The notes beneath the pieces were generated by a model. It was not told where the DNA came from, ran no database searches, and saw nothing but the letters and a program-made list of their open reading frames with translations. A stretch of DNA of 64,000 nucleotides from CBDDIP01 sp965229005 (GTDB taxonomy: Bacteria; Actinomycetota; Acidimicrobiia; Acidimicrobiales; Ilumatobacteraceae): NCBI GenBank assembly GCA_965229005.1, contig CBDDIP010000002.1:3224001-3288000 (forward strand), read 5' to 3'. Below are positions 8,989-17,386 of the stretch, in pieces (positions within the stretch are counted from its first letter, which is position 1; every line of letters starts with the position of its first letter). Made by a program: the position numbers and the translations under genes.

Positions 8989-9657
8989 TCAACGGCTCAA
9001 CGTGTAGCGGCGGCTCGGGAGGTCGACGTCGGTGACGCGCCAGTCGCCGGCGAGGCGGGGGGCCATCTGCTCGCGGACCCAGATGCGGGCGTGGAGCGCA
9101 GCGGCGGTGGATCCGGCGATGTCCTCGGCCGTGACGGGCGGGACGGTGATCGTGTCGTGATGATGCCAGGCGCTCACGGCTCCGGTGAGGTCCCAGTGGA
9201 CGGTCAGCCGATCGGTCGGCAGGTCGCCGTTGATGCCCCCGAGCGTGCCGTAGTGGTCCTCGTGGTAGCTGACGCCGACGGCGCCGAGGGTGCGCAGGTT
9301 GAGGTGCGCGTTGGCCAGCTGCAGCGGATCGAACGTCCAGCGCATCGCCGTGATGCCACGATCGAGGCACCAGGTGCGCTGGCGTTGCTTCAGCTCGGCA
9401 CCGAGCCCGCTGCGCCGCAGCGTCGGATCGACGGCGAGGTAGTGCGAGTGCAGCACTTCGGGATCGCGCGTGGCGAAGCCGTAGACGACGCCGACGAGCT
9501 CGTCGCGGTCGAACGCGCCGATCGCCATCCCACCCTCGCTGATCGTGGCGACGAGCACGTTGACCGAGACGAGGTCGGAGGCACTCCCCCAGATCCGCCG
9601 TTCGAAGACCGGCAACGGCGCCAGCTCGTCGGCCGTCGTTAACGAACGGAACTCCAG
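8989..9657 (-). CDS. GNAT acetyltransferase (COG3375-like), unusual start
   Basis: A protein of about 222 residues resembling COG3375, a GNAT acetyltransferase family often found beside MenC/N-acylamino acid racemase genes. The pattern begins LEFRSLTTADEL, continues with AIGAFDRDELVGVVYGF and reaches the acetyl-CoA loop RRSGLGAELK (81-90). The homologous N-terminus has no in-frame ATG, GTG or TTG: the candidates are CTG codons at 9675, 9666 or 9657. The first standard start is GTG at 9558, which would remove about 33 residues of the fold. The menC stop (9672-9674) overlaps this region, so translation may be coupled. The end and frame are firm; the start is not. Confidence 0.7.
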   Translation of the reverse strand: MEFRSLTTADELAPLPVFERRIWGSASDLVSVNVLVATISEGGMAIGAFDRDELVGVVYGFATRDPEVLHSHYLAVDPTLRRSGLGAELKQRQRTWCLDRGITAMRWTFDPLQLANAHLNLRTLGAVGVSYHEDHYGTLGGINGDLPTDRLTVHWDLTGAVSAWHHHDTITVPPVTAEDIAGSTAAALHARIWVREQMAPRLAGDWRVTDVDLPSRRYTLSR

Positions 9658-9671
9658 GTTCGCCAGCGGGT

Positions 9672-10772
9672 TCAGCGGAGGACCTCGACGGACTGCGTCA
9701 CATCGTCGAGGAACGGCCGATCGAGGGAGACCCCGATGCCGGCCCCGGGCGGGACGGCCATCGTGCCGCGCACCGCTTCGAGCGGCTGCTCGACGATGTC
9801 GCGTGCGTAGGTGCGGCTGGCGGACGCCGTGTCGCCGGGGAAGACGAATCCGGGCATCGTCGCCAAGTGGATGTTGTGGGCGCGACCGATGCCGGTCTCC
9901 AGCATCCCGCCGCACCACATCGGCGCGTTGCGCTCGACGCACAGGTCGTGGATCCGCTGCACAGCAGTGAGCCCGCCGACGCGACCGACCTTGACGTTGA
10001 CCACCGAGCACGCGGCGAGGTCGAGCGCGGCGCGCACGCGGGCCGGGGACGTGAGCGTCTCGTCGAGGCACAACGCAGTACGCAGTTGCGGCGCCAGCGC
10101 GGCGTGGTCGAGCAGGTCGTCCCAGTGCAGCGGCTGCTCGATGTAGTGCAGCCCGAACCCGTCGATGACGCGCAGCACGTCGATGTCGTCCAGCGTGTAC
10201 GCCGAGTTGGCGTCGACGGTCAGCTCGATGTCGGGGAACTCGCCGCGCACGGCGGTCAGCATCTCGACGTCCCAACCGGGCTCGATCTTCAGCTTCACCC
10301 GGTGGTACCCCTCGTCGACGTGGCGGCGGACGTTCTCAACCGTCGCCTCGACGGACGCCATGCCGAGGCTGGCCCCGACCGGGATCTCCGTGCGCTCGCC
10401 ACCGACCAGCGCGCGCAGCGGCACGTCCTGCTGTCGTGCGTAGCAGTCCCACATCGCCAGCTCGACCGCGGTCTTGGCCATCGGGTTGCCCCGCCACCGG
10501 GCCCACGCGTCGATCAGCACGTTCGGATGCGCCACCGGGTTGGCCAACAACCACGGCACGATCGCGTTGCGGATCACCTGCAGCCCGCCGGCGATCGTCT
10601 CCTCGCGATAGAGCGGCAGCGGCTCCATCACGCCCTCGCCGTAGCCCTCGACACCCTCGCTGCGCACGGTGACGATCACCGCGTGCTTCTCGGTCTCCGC
10701 CCCGAACGACGTCTTGAACGGCGACCGGTACGGCAGCCGAACGATCCGGAGCTCCACCTCGTCGATCTGCAT
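9672..10772 (-). CDS. menC: o-succinylbenzoate synthase / N-acylamino acid racemase (enolase superfamily)
   Basis: A 366-residue enolase-superfamily enzyme with all expected active-site residues: KxK (Lys160, Lys162), the metal ligands Asp187, Glu212 and Asp237, and the second base Lys261 in NVKVGRVGG. This set matches the MenC / N-succinylamino acid racemase branch. The enzyme either dehydrates SHCHC in menaquinone synthesis or racemises N-acylated amino acids, and many members do both. No other men genes are present, and an acetyltransferase overlaps the 3' end, which favours the racemase role. The start is ATG at 10772; the acyl-CoA carboxylase gene lies 9 bases upstream in the same direction. 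Confidence 0.85.
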   Translation of the reverse strand: MQIDEVELRIVRLPYRSPFKTSFGAETEKHAVIVTVRSEGVEGYGEGVMEPLPLYREETIAGGLQVIRNAIVPWLLANPVAHPNVLIDAWARWRGNPMAKTAVELAMWDCYARQQDVPLRALVGGERTEIPVGASLGMASVEATVENVRRHVDEGYHRVKLKIEPGWDVEMLTAVRGEFPDIELTVDANSAYTLDDIDVLRVIDGFGLHYIEQPLHWDDLLDHAALAPQLRTALCLDETLTSPARVRAALDLAACSVVNVKVGRVGGLTAVQRIHDLCVERNAPMWCGGMLETGIGRAHNIHLATMPGFVFPGDTASASRTYARDIVEQPLEAVRGTMAVPPGAGIGVSLDRPFLDDVTQSVEVLR

Positions 10773-10781
10773 GCCCGGTTC

Positions 10782-12623
10782 CTACCAGGTATCGACGTTG
10801 GGCCGCTTCTTCCCGGAGCGAGGCAACGGCGGTGGCGATGACACGAGCACCGTGCTGATCCAGCGACGACTCTCGGCGGGGTCGATCACGTCGTCGATCT
10901 CGAAGTACGACGCGGTGTTCAGCGCCTTGCCGTGCTCGTACATTCGGTCCACCATCACCTGGAACGCCGCCTCGCGCTCCACCGGATCCTCGATCGCCTC
11001 GAGGTCGTGGCGGTACCCGAGCCGGACCGCACCCTCCAGCCCCATGCCACCGAATTCGCCGGTCGGCCACGAGACGCAGGCCACGGGCGCCTTCGTCGAC
11101 CCGCCGAGCATGGCCTGAGCACCGAGCCCGTAGCTCTTGCGCAGCACGATGCTGATCATCGGCACGGTGATGTTCGCCCCGGTCACGAACAGGCGGGTGC
11201 AGTGCCGCACGAGCGCCGTGGTCTCCACCTCGGGGCCGACCATCATCCCCGGCGTGTCGACGAGCGTCACGATCGGCAGGTCGAATGCATCGCACAGCTG
11301 CAGGAACCGCGCCGCCTTGTCGGCGCCGGGGCTGTCGATCGCGCCGGCGAGGTGGTTCGGGTTGTTGGCCAGCACGCCGACCGGCCGTCCTTCGACGCGC
11401 GCCAACGCGGTGACCATCCCGAGCCCGAAGTCGCGGCGCAGTTCGAGAACGCTGCCGACGTCGAACATCGCGTCGATCGCGGCGCGTACGTCGTAGCTGC
11501 GCTTGCGATCCTCGGGGATCACGTGGCGCAACAGCCGTTGATCGGCGGCCTCCCACTCGTCCACTGGGCCCTGGAAGTACGAGAGGTACTGCTTGGCCAG
11601 CTGCACCGCATGCGCCTCGTCGTCGGCGACCAGGTCGACGACACCGTTGGCCCGCTGCACGTCCATTGGCCCGATCGCCTTCGGCTCGAACACGCCGAGC
11701 CCGCCGCCCTCGATCATCGCCGGACCACCCATGCCGATGTTCGAGTCGAGCGTGGCGATCACCACGTCGCAGCAACCGAGCATCGCCGCGTTGCCGGCGA
11801 AGCAGTAGCCGGCGTTGATCCCGATGAGCGGCACGAGCCCACTGAGCTGGGCGAAGTACAGGAACGCCAGGCAGTCGAGGCCGGCGATGCCGATGCCCCC
11901 GTCGGTGTCGCCCGGCCGCCCGCCGCCGCCTTCGGTGAAGAAGATCACCGGTAGGCGAAGCTGCGCGGCCACCTCGAACAGCTTGTCCTTCTTGCGGTGG
12001 TTCTGCAGGCCCTGTGTGCCGGCGAGCACGGTGTAGTCGTACGACACGGCGACGGCCTGTGCGGCGTGGCCGCTGAACAGGTGGCCGTTGACCGACCCGA
12101 TGCCACCGATCATCCCGTCGGCGGGCGTGCGCTCGATCAGCTCCTGGACGGGCCGCCGACGGCGCTGGGCGGCGATCACCACGGGCCCGTACTCGACGAA
12201 GGTGCCCTCGTCGACGAGATCGGCGACGTTCTCGCGCGCCGTCCGCCGGTGGACCGCGCGCCGTCGCGCCACGGCATCCGGGCGGGCCGCGTCGAGACCG
12301 ATCTCGTGACGAGCGAGCACGTCGGCGAGATCCGGGCGGATCCGGTCCAGGTCGACCGCGGCAACCTCGACCACGGCAGCGGCCACTGCAACGCCCTCGG
12401 TCATGCGCGCCAACACGTCGCCGGCCATCACCGTCGAACCCGCTTCGACCAGGAGCTCGTCGACCACGCCGCTCGCTGGCGCCTCGATGGCATGGTGCAT
12501 CTTCATCGACTCGATCATCATCAGCTGCTGGCCAGCGCGCACGGTGGCGCCCGGCTGCACGTCGACGACGACGATCGTTCCCTGCATCGGCGCGTTGACA
12601 GGGATCGAGGTCACGATCGGCAA
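10782..12623 (-). CDS. biotinyl-carrier / carboxyltransferase fusion (acyl-CoA carboxylase subunit)
   Basis: A 613-residue two-part protein. Residues about 1-75 form a biotinyl domain with ESMKM and biotin-acceptor Lys41. From about residue 120 it is a carboxyltransferase of the propionyl/acetyl/methylcrotonyl-CoA carboxylase beta type, with the acyl-CoA site (GGxGRPGDTDGG) and oxyanion-type glycines in both halves. It would move CO2 from biotin to an acyl-CoA. In most actinobacteria the biotinyl domain sits on the alpha (AccA) chain, so this arrangement is unusual. No biotin carboxylase gene is in the window, so a partner must be elsewhere. The acyl substrate is unknown. Confidence 0.85.
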   Translation of the reverse strand: MPIVTSIPVNAPMQGTIVVVDVQPGATVRAGQQLMMIESMKMHHAIEAPASGVVDELLVEAGSTVMAGDVLARMTEGVAVAAAVVEVAAVDLDRIRPDLADVLARHEIGLDAARPDAVARRRAVHRRTARENVADLVDEGTFVEYGPVVIAAQRRRRPVQELIERTPADGMIGGIGSVNGHLFSGHAAQAVAVSYDYTVLAGTQGLQNHRKKDKLFEVAAQLRLPVIFFTEGGGGRPGDTDGGIGIAGLDCLAFLYFAQLSGLVPLIGINAGYCFAGNAAMLGCCDVVIATLDSNIGMGGPAMIEGGGLGVFEPKAIGPMDVQRANGVVDLVADDEAHAVQLAKQYLSYFQGPVDEWEAADQRLLRHVIPEDRKRSYDVRAAIDAMFDVGSVLELRRDFGLGMVTALARVEGRPVGVLANNPNHLAGAIDSPGADKAARFLQLCDAFDLPIVTLVDTPGMMVGPEVETTALVRHCTRLFVTGANITVPMISIVLRKSYGLGAQAMLGGSTKAPVACVSWPTGEFGGMGLEGAVRLGYRHDLEAIEDPVEREAAFQVMVDRMYEHGKALNTASYFEIDDVIDPAESRRWISTVLVSSPPPLPRSGKKRPNVDTW

Positions 12624-12641
12624 CCGTAGCGATCGGATCGA

Positions 12642-14192
12642 TCAGTCGAGCGAGTCGTCGATCAGGGTGTTCAGGCGCTGATGGCCCGGCGAGCCCGGGT
12701 CGTAGAAGAACACCTGGAACCAGCCGCACTCGGTGATGCCCGTCGGCCGCCCGATCCGCGTGCGTGCGTTCTTGCCCATCACCGGACCGTCGGCCACGAC
12801 GAACGAGAAGTCCTGTGAGCGGTACGCCCCGACGTTGGTCAACCACTTGTGGGCCTCGAAGGTGTTCAGCACCTGCATCACTCGCGGGCCGCCGTACACG
12901 TCGAGGGCGCGCGCCCGCCAGAAGTAGCTCACGCCCGCGGTCGCCTCGTGGTCGGCGGCAGCAGTCTCGAGACACTGCAAGCCGTTGGGCTCGCTCGATG
13001 CCAGGGCCCGCACGCTGCCGACCTCGGTCATCGCAGTCACCCCGACCACGACCAGCACCGCGGCCATCATCCCGGTCAACACGTGTCGCCGGCGGCCGGC
13101 AGCCGTCTGCGGCGCTGCGGCAACGATCGAGAGCAGCGGGAACAGGGCCATCGGCATGAGGTAGCGGGACTCGACGTTGCTGGCCACCACGACCATCGCC
13201 AGCACGACCGGACCGGACACCGCGGCGAACCAGGCAACGAACGCATGCCCGGGCTCGGTGCGTGGGCTGGTGCGCATGGCGACGACCACCGCAGTGAGCA
13301 TGGCCACCAGCACGAGCACCAGCTCGAACACCTGAGATCCGTTCGCCATGTCGGTGAGCACCTCGCCGAGCTTGCGCAAGCTGATCTCGAGGTCGCCGCC
13401 GCGGAGGTACGAACCGACGTCCGAGACGATGAACTGGCGCAGCACGGTCGCCCGTGCGAGCAGCGCGAGGCCGGTGCCGCCGGCAAGGGTGGCCAGCTCC
13501 CACGCAGCGACTCGCGGCGGCAGCAACCGGCGGGCGGCCAGCACGATCACGACGGCCAGCAGCGGAGCCACGACCTGCAGGAGGAGCAACGGGTCCGACG
13601 CCCCACCGAGTGCGACGAGCATGCCTGCGGCCGCCAGTTCGATGCGCGGTCGACGATGCTCGAGCGATCGCAACGGGGCCAGCAGCACCAGCAACGCCAG
13701 TCCGATGTGCAGGACACCGACGTAGTACGTGCTGAACATGACGAACGTGGCCATGCCTTCGTCTCGCGACGAGACGCCGGACTCGAGGAGCATGCAGGTG
13801 AGCGTCAGGAACGTCACGGTCAACGAGGCGGCGATCCCGGTGCGGATGCTCAGGCCGAGCCGCGAAGCGAGGCAGCGCACGAGCACGTAGACGATGACCA
13901 CGTTGAGCACCGCGTTCGTGATCACGGCCCACTGCACCGAGGGCGCGAGCAAGTGGCACACGAGGTACACGGGCAGCTCGGTGAAGAAGAACAGCGGGGA
14001 CGAGAAGACCCAGTGGAAGTGCTCGTCGCGGGTGAACGAACGCGCCAGCATCGGCATCAGCTGGGAGTCGCCGTTGAACAGCAGGAGCTGACCCCAGGCG
14101 TTGCCGACGAACTGCCCGAGCACCACCAGCGCAGCCAGCACCACCCCGAGACCGGCGGCGATCTCGGCGTACCACCTCCGTGCGGCGGTCAC
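12642..14192 (-). CDS. multi-pass membrane protein of unknown function
   Basis: A protein of about 516 residues with roughly ten hydrophobic segments and an extended C-terminal non-membrane part ending in YDPGSPGHQRLNTLIDDSLD. An acidic pair in the first external loop after helix 1 (FNGDSQLMPML) recalls GT-C glycosyltransferases or their inactive relatives, but I cannot assign it. I chose GTG at 14192 because it leaves a clear divergent spacing with the LigD-like gene; an upstream ATG near 14252 is possible and would overlap that gene. Confidence 0.7.
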   Translation of the reverse strand: MTAARRWYAEIAAGLGVVLAALVVLGQFVGNAWGQLLLFNGDSQLMPMLARSFTRDEHFHWVFSSPLFFFTELPVYLVCHLLAPSVQWAVITNAVLNVVIVYVLVRCLASRLGLSIRTGIAASLTVTFLTLTCMLLESGVSSRDEGMATFVMFSTYYVGVLHIGLALLVLLAPLRSLEHRRPRIELAAAGMLVALGGASDPLLLLQVVAPLLAVVIVLAARRLLPPRVAAWELATLAGGTGLALLARATVLRQFIVSDVGSYLRGGDLEISLRKLGEVLTDMANGSQVFELVLVLVAMLTAVVVAMRTSPRTEPGHAFVAWFAAVSGPVVLAMVVVASNVESRYLMPMALFPLLSIVAAAPQTAAGRRRHVLTGMMAAVLVVVGVTAMTEVGSVRALASSEPNGLQCLETAAADHEATAGVSYFWRARALDVYGGPRVMQVLNTFEAHKWLTNVGAYRSQDFSFVVADGPVMGKNARTRIGRPTGITECGWFQVFFYDPGSPGHQRLNTLIDDSLD

Positions 14193-14244
14193 TCGAGGGA
14201 CTCGGTCGACGGTTACCGTGGACCGAGTGGGTGACAGCGTGGAG

Positions 14245-15249
14245 ATGGACATCACAGGGAAGATCGTCACGATCACCAGTCCAGACAAGGTCTTTTTCGC
14301 CACACGGGGTGACACCAAGCTCGATCTGGTCAACTTCTACCTCGCCATCGGCGAGCCGCTGATGCGTCAGATGATCGATCGCCCGGTCCTGATGCAACGA
14401 TTCCCCAACGGTGCCGAGGGGTCCTCCTTCTTCCAGAAGCGCGTGCCCGACAACGCTCCCGAGTGGCTGCAGACGGTGATCGTCAGCACCCCGAACGGCA
14501 CCGAGTCGCGCGCGTTGGTGATCGCCGACCTGGCCCACTTCATCTGGGCCGTGAACCTCGGCTGCCTCGGTTTCCACTCCTGGCCCACCCGCGCATCCGA
14601 TCTCGATCACTGCGATGAGCTGCGCATCGACCTCGATCCTGGCCCCGGCACGAACTTCGCCATGGCCCAGGAGACCGCCGCGTTGACCAAGGCGTTGATG
14701 GACGAGCTCGGCGTGCGAGCCTTCATCAAGACCACCGGCAATCGCGGCCTGCACGTGTACGTGCGCCTGCGTCCGGAGTGGGACAGCTACGCCGTCCGGT
14801 CCGCCGCCGTGGCCGTCGCCCGCGAGCTGGAGCGTCGCCGCCCCGACCTCGTCACAGCGTCGTGGTGGAAGGAGGAGCGTGGCCCGAGGATCTTCATCGA
14901 CTTCAACCAGAACGCCCCGCACAAGACCGTGTTCGCCCCGTGGAGCGTCCGCGCCCACCCGTACGCGCCGGTGTCCTACCCGTTCGAGTGGTCGCAGCTC
15001 GCTGCGATCCGGCCACCCGAGTTGACCATCGACGTCGTCCCCGGTCTGGTCGCCGAGCACGGTGACGCCTGGGCCGAGATGGACCAGCAGCCGCAATCGC
15101 TGGAACCCTTCCTCGAGATGGTCCGCGCCGATCAGGCCGCCGGTCTCCCCGACGCCCCCTGGCCCCCCGTCTACCCGAAGGTCGATGGCGAGCCCAGTCG
15201 CGTCGCCCCGAGCCGAGCCAAGAAGCCCAAACCCCCCAAACCCACCTGA
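14245..15249 (+). CDS. LigD-type polymerase/primase domain protein
   Basis: A stand-alone polymerase (PolDom) protein of the archaeo-eukaryotic primase superfamily, about 334 residues. Catalytic acidic residues appear in RIDLDPG (Asp129, Asp131) and IDFNQN (Asp219), and the nucleotide-binding segment TTGNRGLHVYV (163-173) matches the family. In non-homologous end joining this domain adds ribonucleotides and fills gaps at DNA ends. In mycobacteria it is fused to ligase and nuclease in LigD; here it is alone, and no ku or ligase gene is in the window. The basic Pro/Lys tail (PKPPKPT) is a linker-like end. ATG at 14245 is preferred; in-frame GTG at 14227 and 14239 are alternatives. Confidence 0.85.
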   Translation: MDITGKIVTITSPDKVFFATRGDTKLDLVNFYLAIGEPLMRQMIDRPVLMQRFPNGAEGSSFFQKRVPDNAPEWLQTVIVSTPNGTESRALVIADLAHFIWAVNLGCLGFHSWPTRASDLDHCDELRIDLDPGPGTNFAMAQETAALTKALMDELGVRAFIKTTGNRGLHVYVRLRPEWDSYAVRSAAVAVARELERRRPDLVTASWWKEERGPRIFIDFNQNAPHKTVFAPWSVRAHPYAPVSYPFEWSQLAAIRPPELTIDVVPGLVAEHGDAWAEMDQQPQSLEPFLEMVRADQAAGLPDAPWPPVYPKVDGEPSRVAPSRAKKPKPPKPT

Positions 15250-15328
15250 CCGAGCCCAGTCTCGGGAGGTTCTCCGACGCATTGCGTCACGCGCTGTCCC
15301 CGGACACGTCGAGCCCTACGATTCGACC

Positions 15329-16522
15329 ATGCGAGCGGGGGCTGCGGCGTTGTTGTTGACGTTGCTCCTCACCGCGTGCGGAAGCGACGCCTCGACGTCG
15401 ACGCCGACGGCCGCCGTGTTGCCCACGGATGCGTCGACCAGCACGTCGACGATCCCGATCGATCGTTCGCTCGGGTGGTCGGAGCGCGACCTGACCTTGT
15501 TCTGCAGCCTTCGCCAGCCCGTCATCGATGCCGCGTATCTGCTGCGCATCACGATCGACGGGCCGATCGACACCGAGCCGCTGCCCTCCCGGCGAGCCGG
15601 TCTCGTCACGCGCGACAGCATCAACCCGGCCGACGTCCCGCCACCGGTGGTCGATCGAGCGACGGCACACGTCGACGAGGTGCTCGCCGCTCGGAGTGAC
15701 GACCCTCGTCCGAACCTGCCCATCGCGGCCGGCGACGCGCTCACCACCTTCCAGGTCCTGCAGGGCAGTGTGCTCCCCGATCTCGTCGGAGCCGGACCGA
15801 TCATCGCTGCGATCGCTCCGTGGGACGAGGGGAACGGCATCGTCTGGAAGCTGGAGACTGCCGCACGCGAGAACGCGGACGGTTCGCTGTCGTTCTTCGG
15901 CGCGTGCGCGAGCCAGATCGGCCTCGACCTCGGTGCGCTCGCCTCAGGGCGGGGTGTCGCCGCTGACGTCGGGCTGTTGGCGACGACGATCGAGTCGGCG
16001 CTCGTGCCGGGCTTCATGGCTGACGTCGACTACCTCATCGACGGGTTCGGGCTCTCGGACGGCGTTCCGCTTCCACCACTGCTCGTCGGCCGCGTGACGG
16101 TGACCGGACTGCTGTACGACCCTGTTGACGCGACGGCCGGCATCGTGTCGTTGCGGAGCGGCTCGGTGGGCAGCGCCTACTCGAACTCGACGGCGAACGG
16201 CGTCGACCCGTCCGCACTGCCGGCGTTCTTCGTCGTCGACGAACCGATCGAGCTCGTCGTCGACTCGGACGCACCACGAGTGCCGGGCACCGTGCTCGCC
16301 ACGTTGCCGGCGGGCAGCATCGGACCTGAACAAGCGCTCGTCGCCGACTTCGACCTGTCGACCATGACGGGCACGCTCACGGTGATCACCCTCGAGGAGT
16401 TCAGCGCCCGCTCCGGCTACCCGATCGACTCCCTGCACACCATGCGCGACGGCTACCTGTCTCGTCTCGTCGCCTCGACCGACGTTCCCGAGCCGGAGCG
16501 CGCCTTCTTCCCCATCGACTGA
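15329..16522 (+). CDS. lipoprotein of unknown function
   Basis: A 397-residue exported protein with a clear lipoprotein signal: MRAGAAALLLTLLLTACGS, lipidated Cys17, then a Ser/Thr-rich linker to about residue 48. The rest is a soluble domain I do not recognise, acidic and with few cysteines. It follows the LigD-like gene by 79 bases and is followed by a hairpin terminator, so it is probably transcribed alone or as the last gene. ATG at 15329 gives the signal peptide directly, which fixes the start. Confidence 0.75.
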   Translation: MRAGAAALLLTLLLTACGSDASTSTPTAAVLPTDASTSTSTIPIDRSLGWSERDLTLFCSLRQPVIDAAYLLRITIDGPIDTEPLPSRRAGLVTRDSINPADVPPPVVDRATAHVDEVLAARSDDPRPNLPIAAGDALTTFQVLQGSVLPDLVGAGPIIAAIAPWDEGNGIVWKLETAARENADGSLSFFGACASQIGLDLGALASGRGVAADVGLLATTIESALVPGFMADVDYLIDGFGLSDGVPLPPLLVGRVTVTGLLYDPVDATAGIVSLRSGSVGSAYSNSTANGVDPSALPAFFVVDEPIELVVDSDAPRVPGTVLATLPAGSIGPEQALVADFDLSTMTGTLTVITLEEFSARSGYPIDSLHTMRDGYLSRLVASTDVPEPERAFFPID

Positions 16523-16531
16523 CGCGTCGAT

Positions 16532-16574
16532 CTCGGCGGCCGTGGTGACGGTTTCCGTCACGGAACCCGCCGAG
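16532..16574 (+). terminator. two-part hairpin terminator
   Basis: An outer stem CTCGGCGG (16532-16539) pairs with 16567-16574. Inside it GTGACGG-TTT-CCGTCAC forms a perfect 7-base stem. The structure lies just after the lipoprotein stop and just before the next gene start. Confidence 0.6.
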
Positions 16575-16594
16575 AAGTTCTCTACGATCCGGGC

Positions 16595-17377
16595 GTGATC
16601 GAACTGCACGAGCGAAACGTCGGGTTCGAGTGGCGGGACCAGACGTCGCCGCCGTCCACCCTGACACCGGAGCAACAGGCCCAGTTCGACCGCGACGGCT
16701 ACGTCGTTGTCCGCGACGCGATCCCGCGCGAGACCATCGCCGACCTCGAGGCGGCGATCGACCGTTGGGAGTCGCAGGCCGAGGAGTGGCTGCGCACGCA
16801 ACCCAACGGCGAGATGTTCATCGCCAAAGCCGACGAGATCACCTTCACCGTCCACCTCGTCACCCGTTGCCCGGAGGCCAAGGCGTTCAGCGAACACCCG
16901 ACGCTCGTCGGCATCGCCCACGACGTGATGGGGCCGGACGTGAGGATGTACTGGGACCAGGCCGTGTACAAGAAGCCGGAGCCCGACCGCGAGTTCCCGT
17001 GGCACCAGGACAACGGCTACGCCTTCGTCGAGCCGCAGCAGTACCTCACCTGCTGGGTGCCGCTCACGTCGGCGACGCTCGACAACGGCTGCCCGTGGAT
17101 CGTGCCGGGCCTGCACCGGATGGGCACGCTGCAGCACCGCACGACAGCGGTCGGCTTCCAGTGCCTCGATCAGCCCGAGGGCGCGGTCGCCGCGCCGGCC
17201 GAGCCCGGCGACATCGTCGTGTTCTCCTCGCTGACACCCCACCGCACCGGCCCGAACGGCACCGACGCGACACGCAAGGCCTACATCGTCCAATACGCGC
17301 CGGCGGGCGCCGAGGTGGTCCAGGCCGACGGCACGCGAGTGCCGGCCGACGACCCCGACCGCCAGTACCCGGTGTAG
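16595..17377 (+). CDS. phytanoyl-CoA dioxygenase-family oxygenase
   Basis: A 260-residue Fe(II)/2-oxoglutarate-dependent oxygenase of the PhyH family. The iron ligands are visible as His137 and Asp139 in WHQDN and His216 in LTPHRTG, and Arg227 (RKAY) is placed to bind 2-oxoglutarate. The N-terminal DRDGYVVVRDAI is the usual first strand of PhyH proteins. Such enzymes hydroxylate lipids or small metabolites; the substrate here is unknown. The start codon is GTG. The 3' end converges on mscR with a 9-base gap. Confidence 0.85.
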   Translation: MIELHERNVGFEWRDQTSPPSTLTPEQQAQFDRDGYVVVRDAIPRETIADLEAAIDRWESQAEEWLRTQPNGEMFIAKADEITFTVHLVTRCPEAKAFSEHPTLVGIAHDVMGPDVRMYWDQAVYKKPEPDREFPWHQDNGYAFVEPQQYLTCWVPLTSATLDNGCPWIVPGLHRMGTLQHRTTAVGFQCLDQPEGAVAAPAEPGDIVVFSSLTPHRTGPNGTDATRKAYIVQYAPAGAEVVQADGTRVPADDPDRQYPV

Positions 17378-17386
17378 CTGCTCGCC

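Noticed and set aside
10336..15282. A 1648-codon open frame on the minus strand
   Set aside because: It spans several genes on both strands and lacks family content; long open shadow frames are common at this GC level. The real genes in the interval are menC, the carboxylase fusion, the membrane protein and the LigD-like gene.
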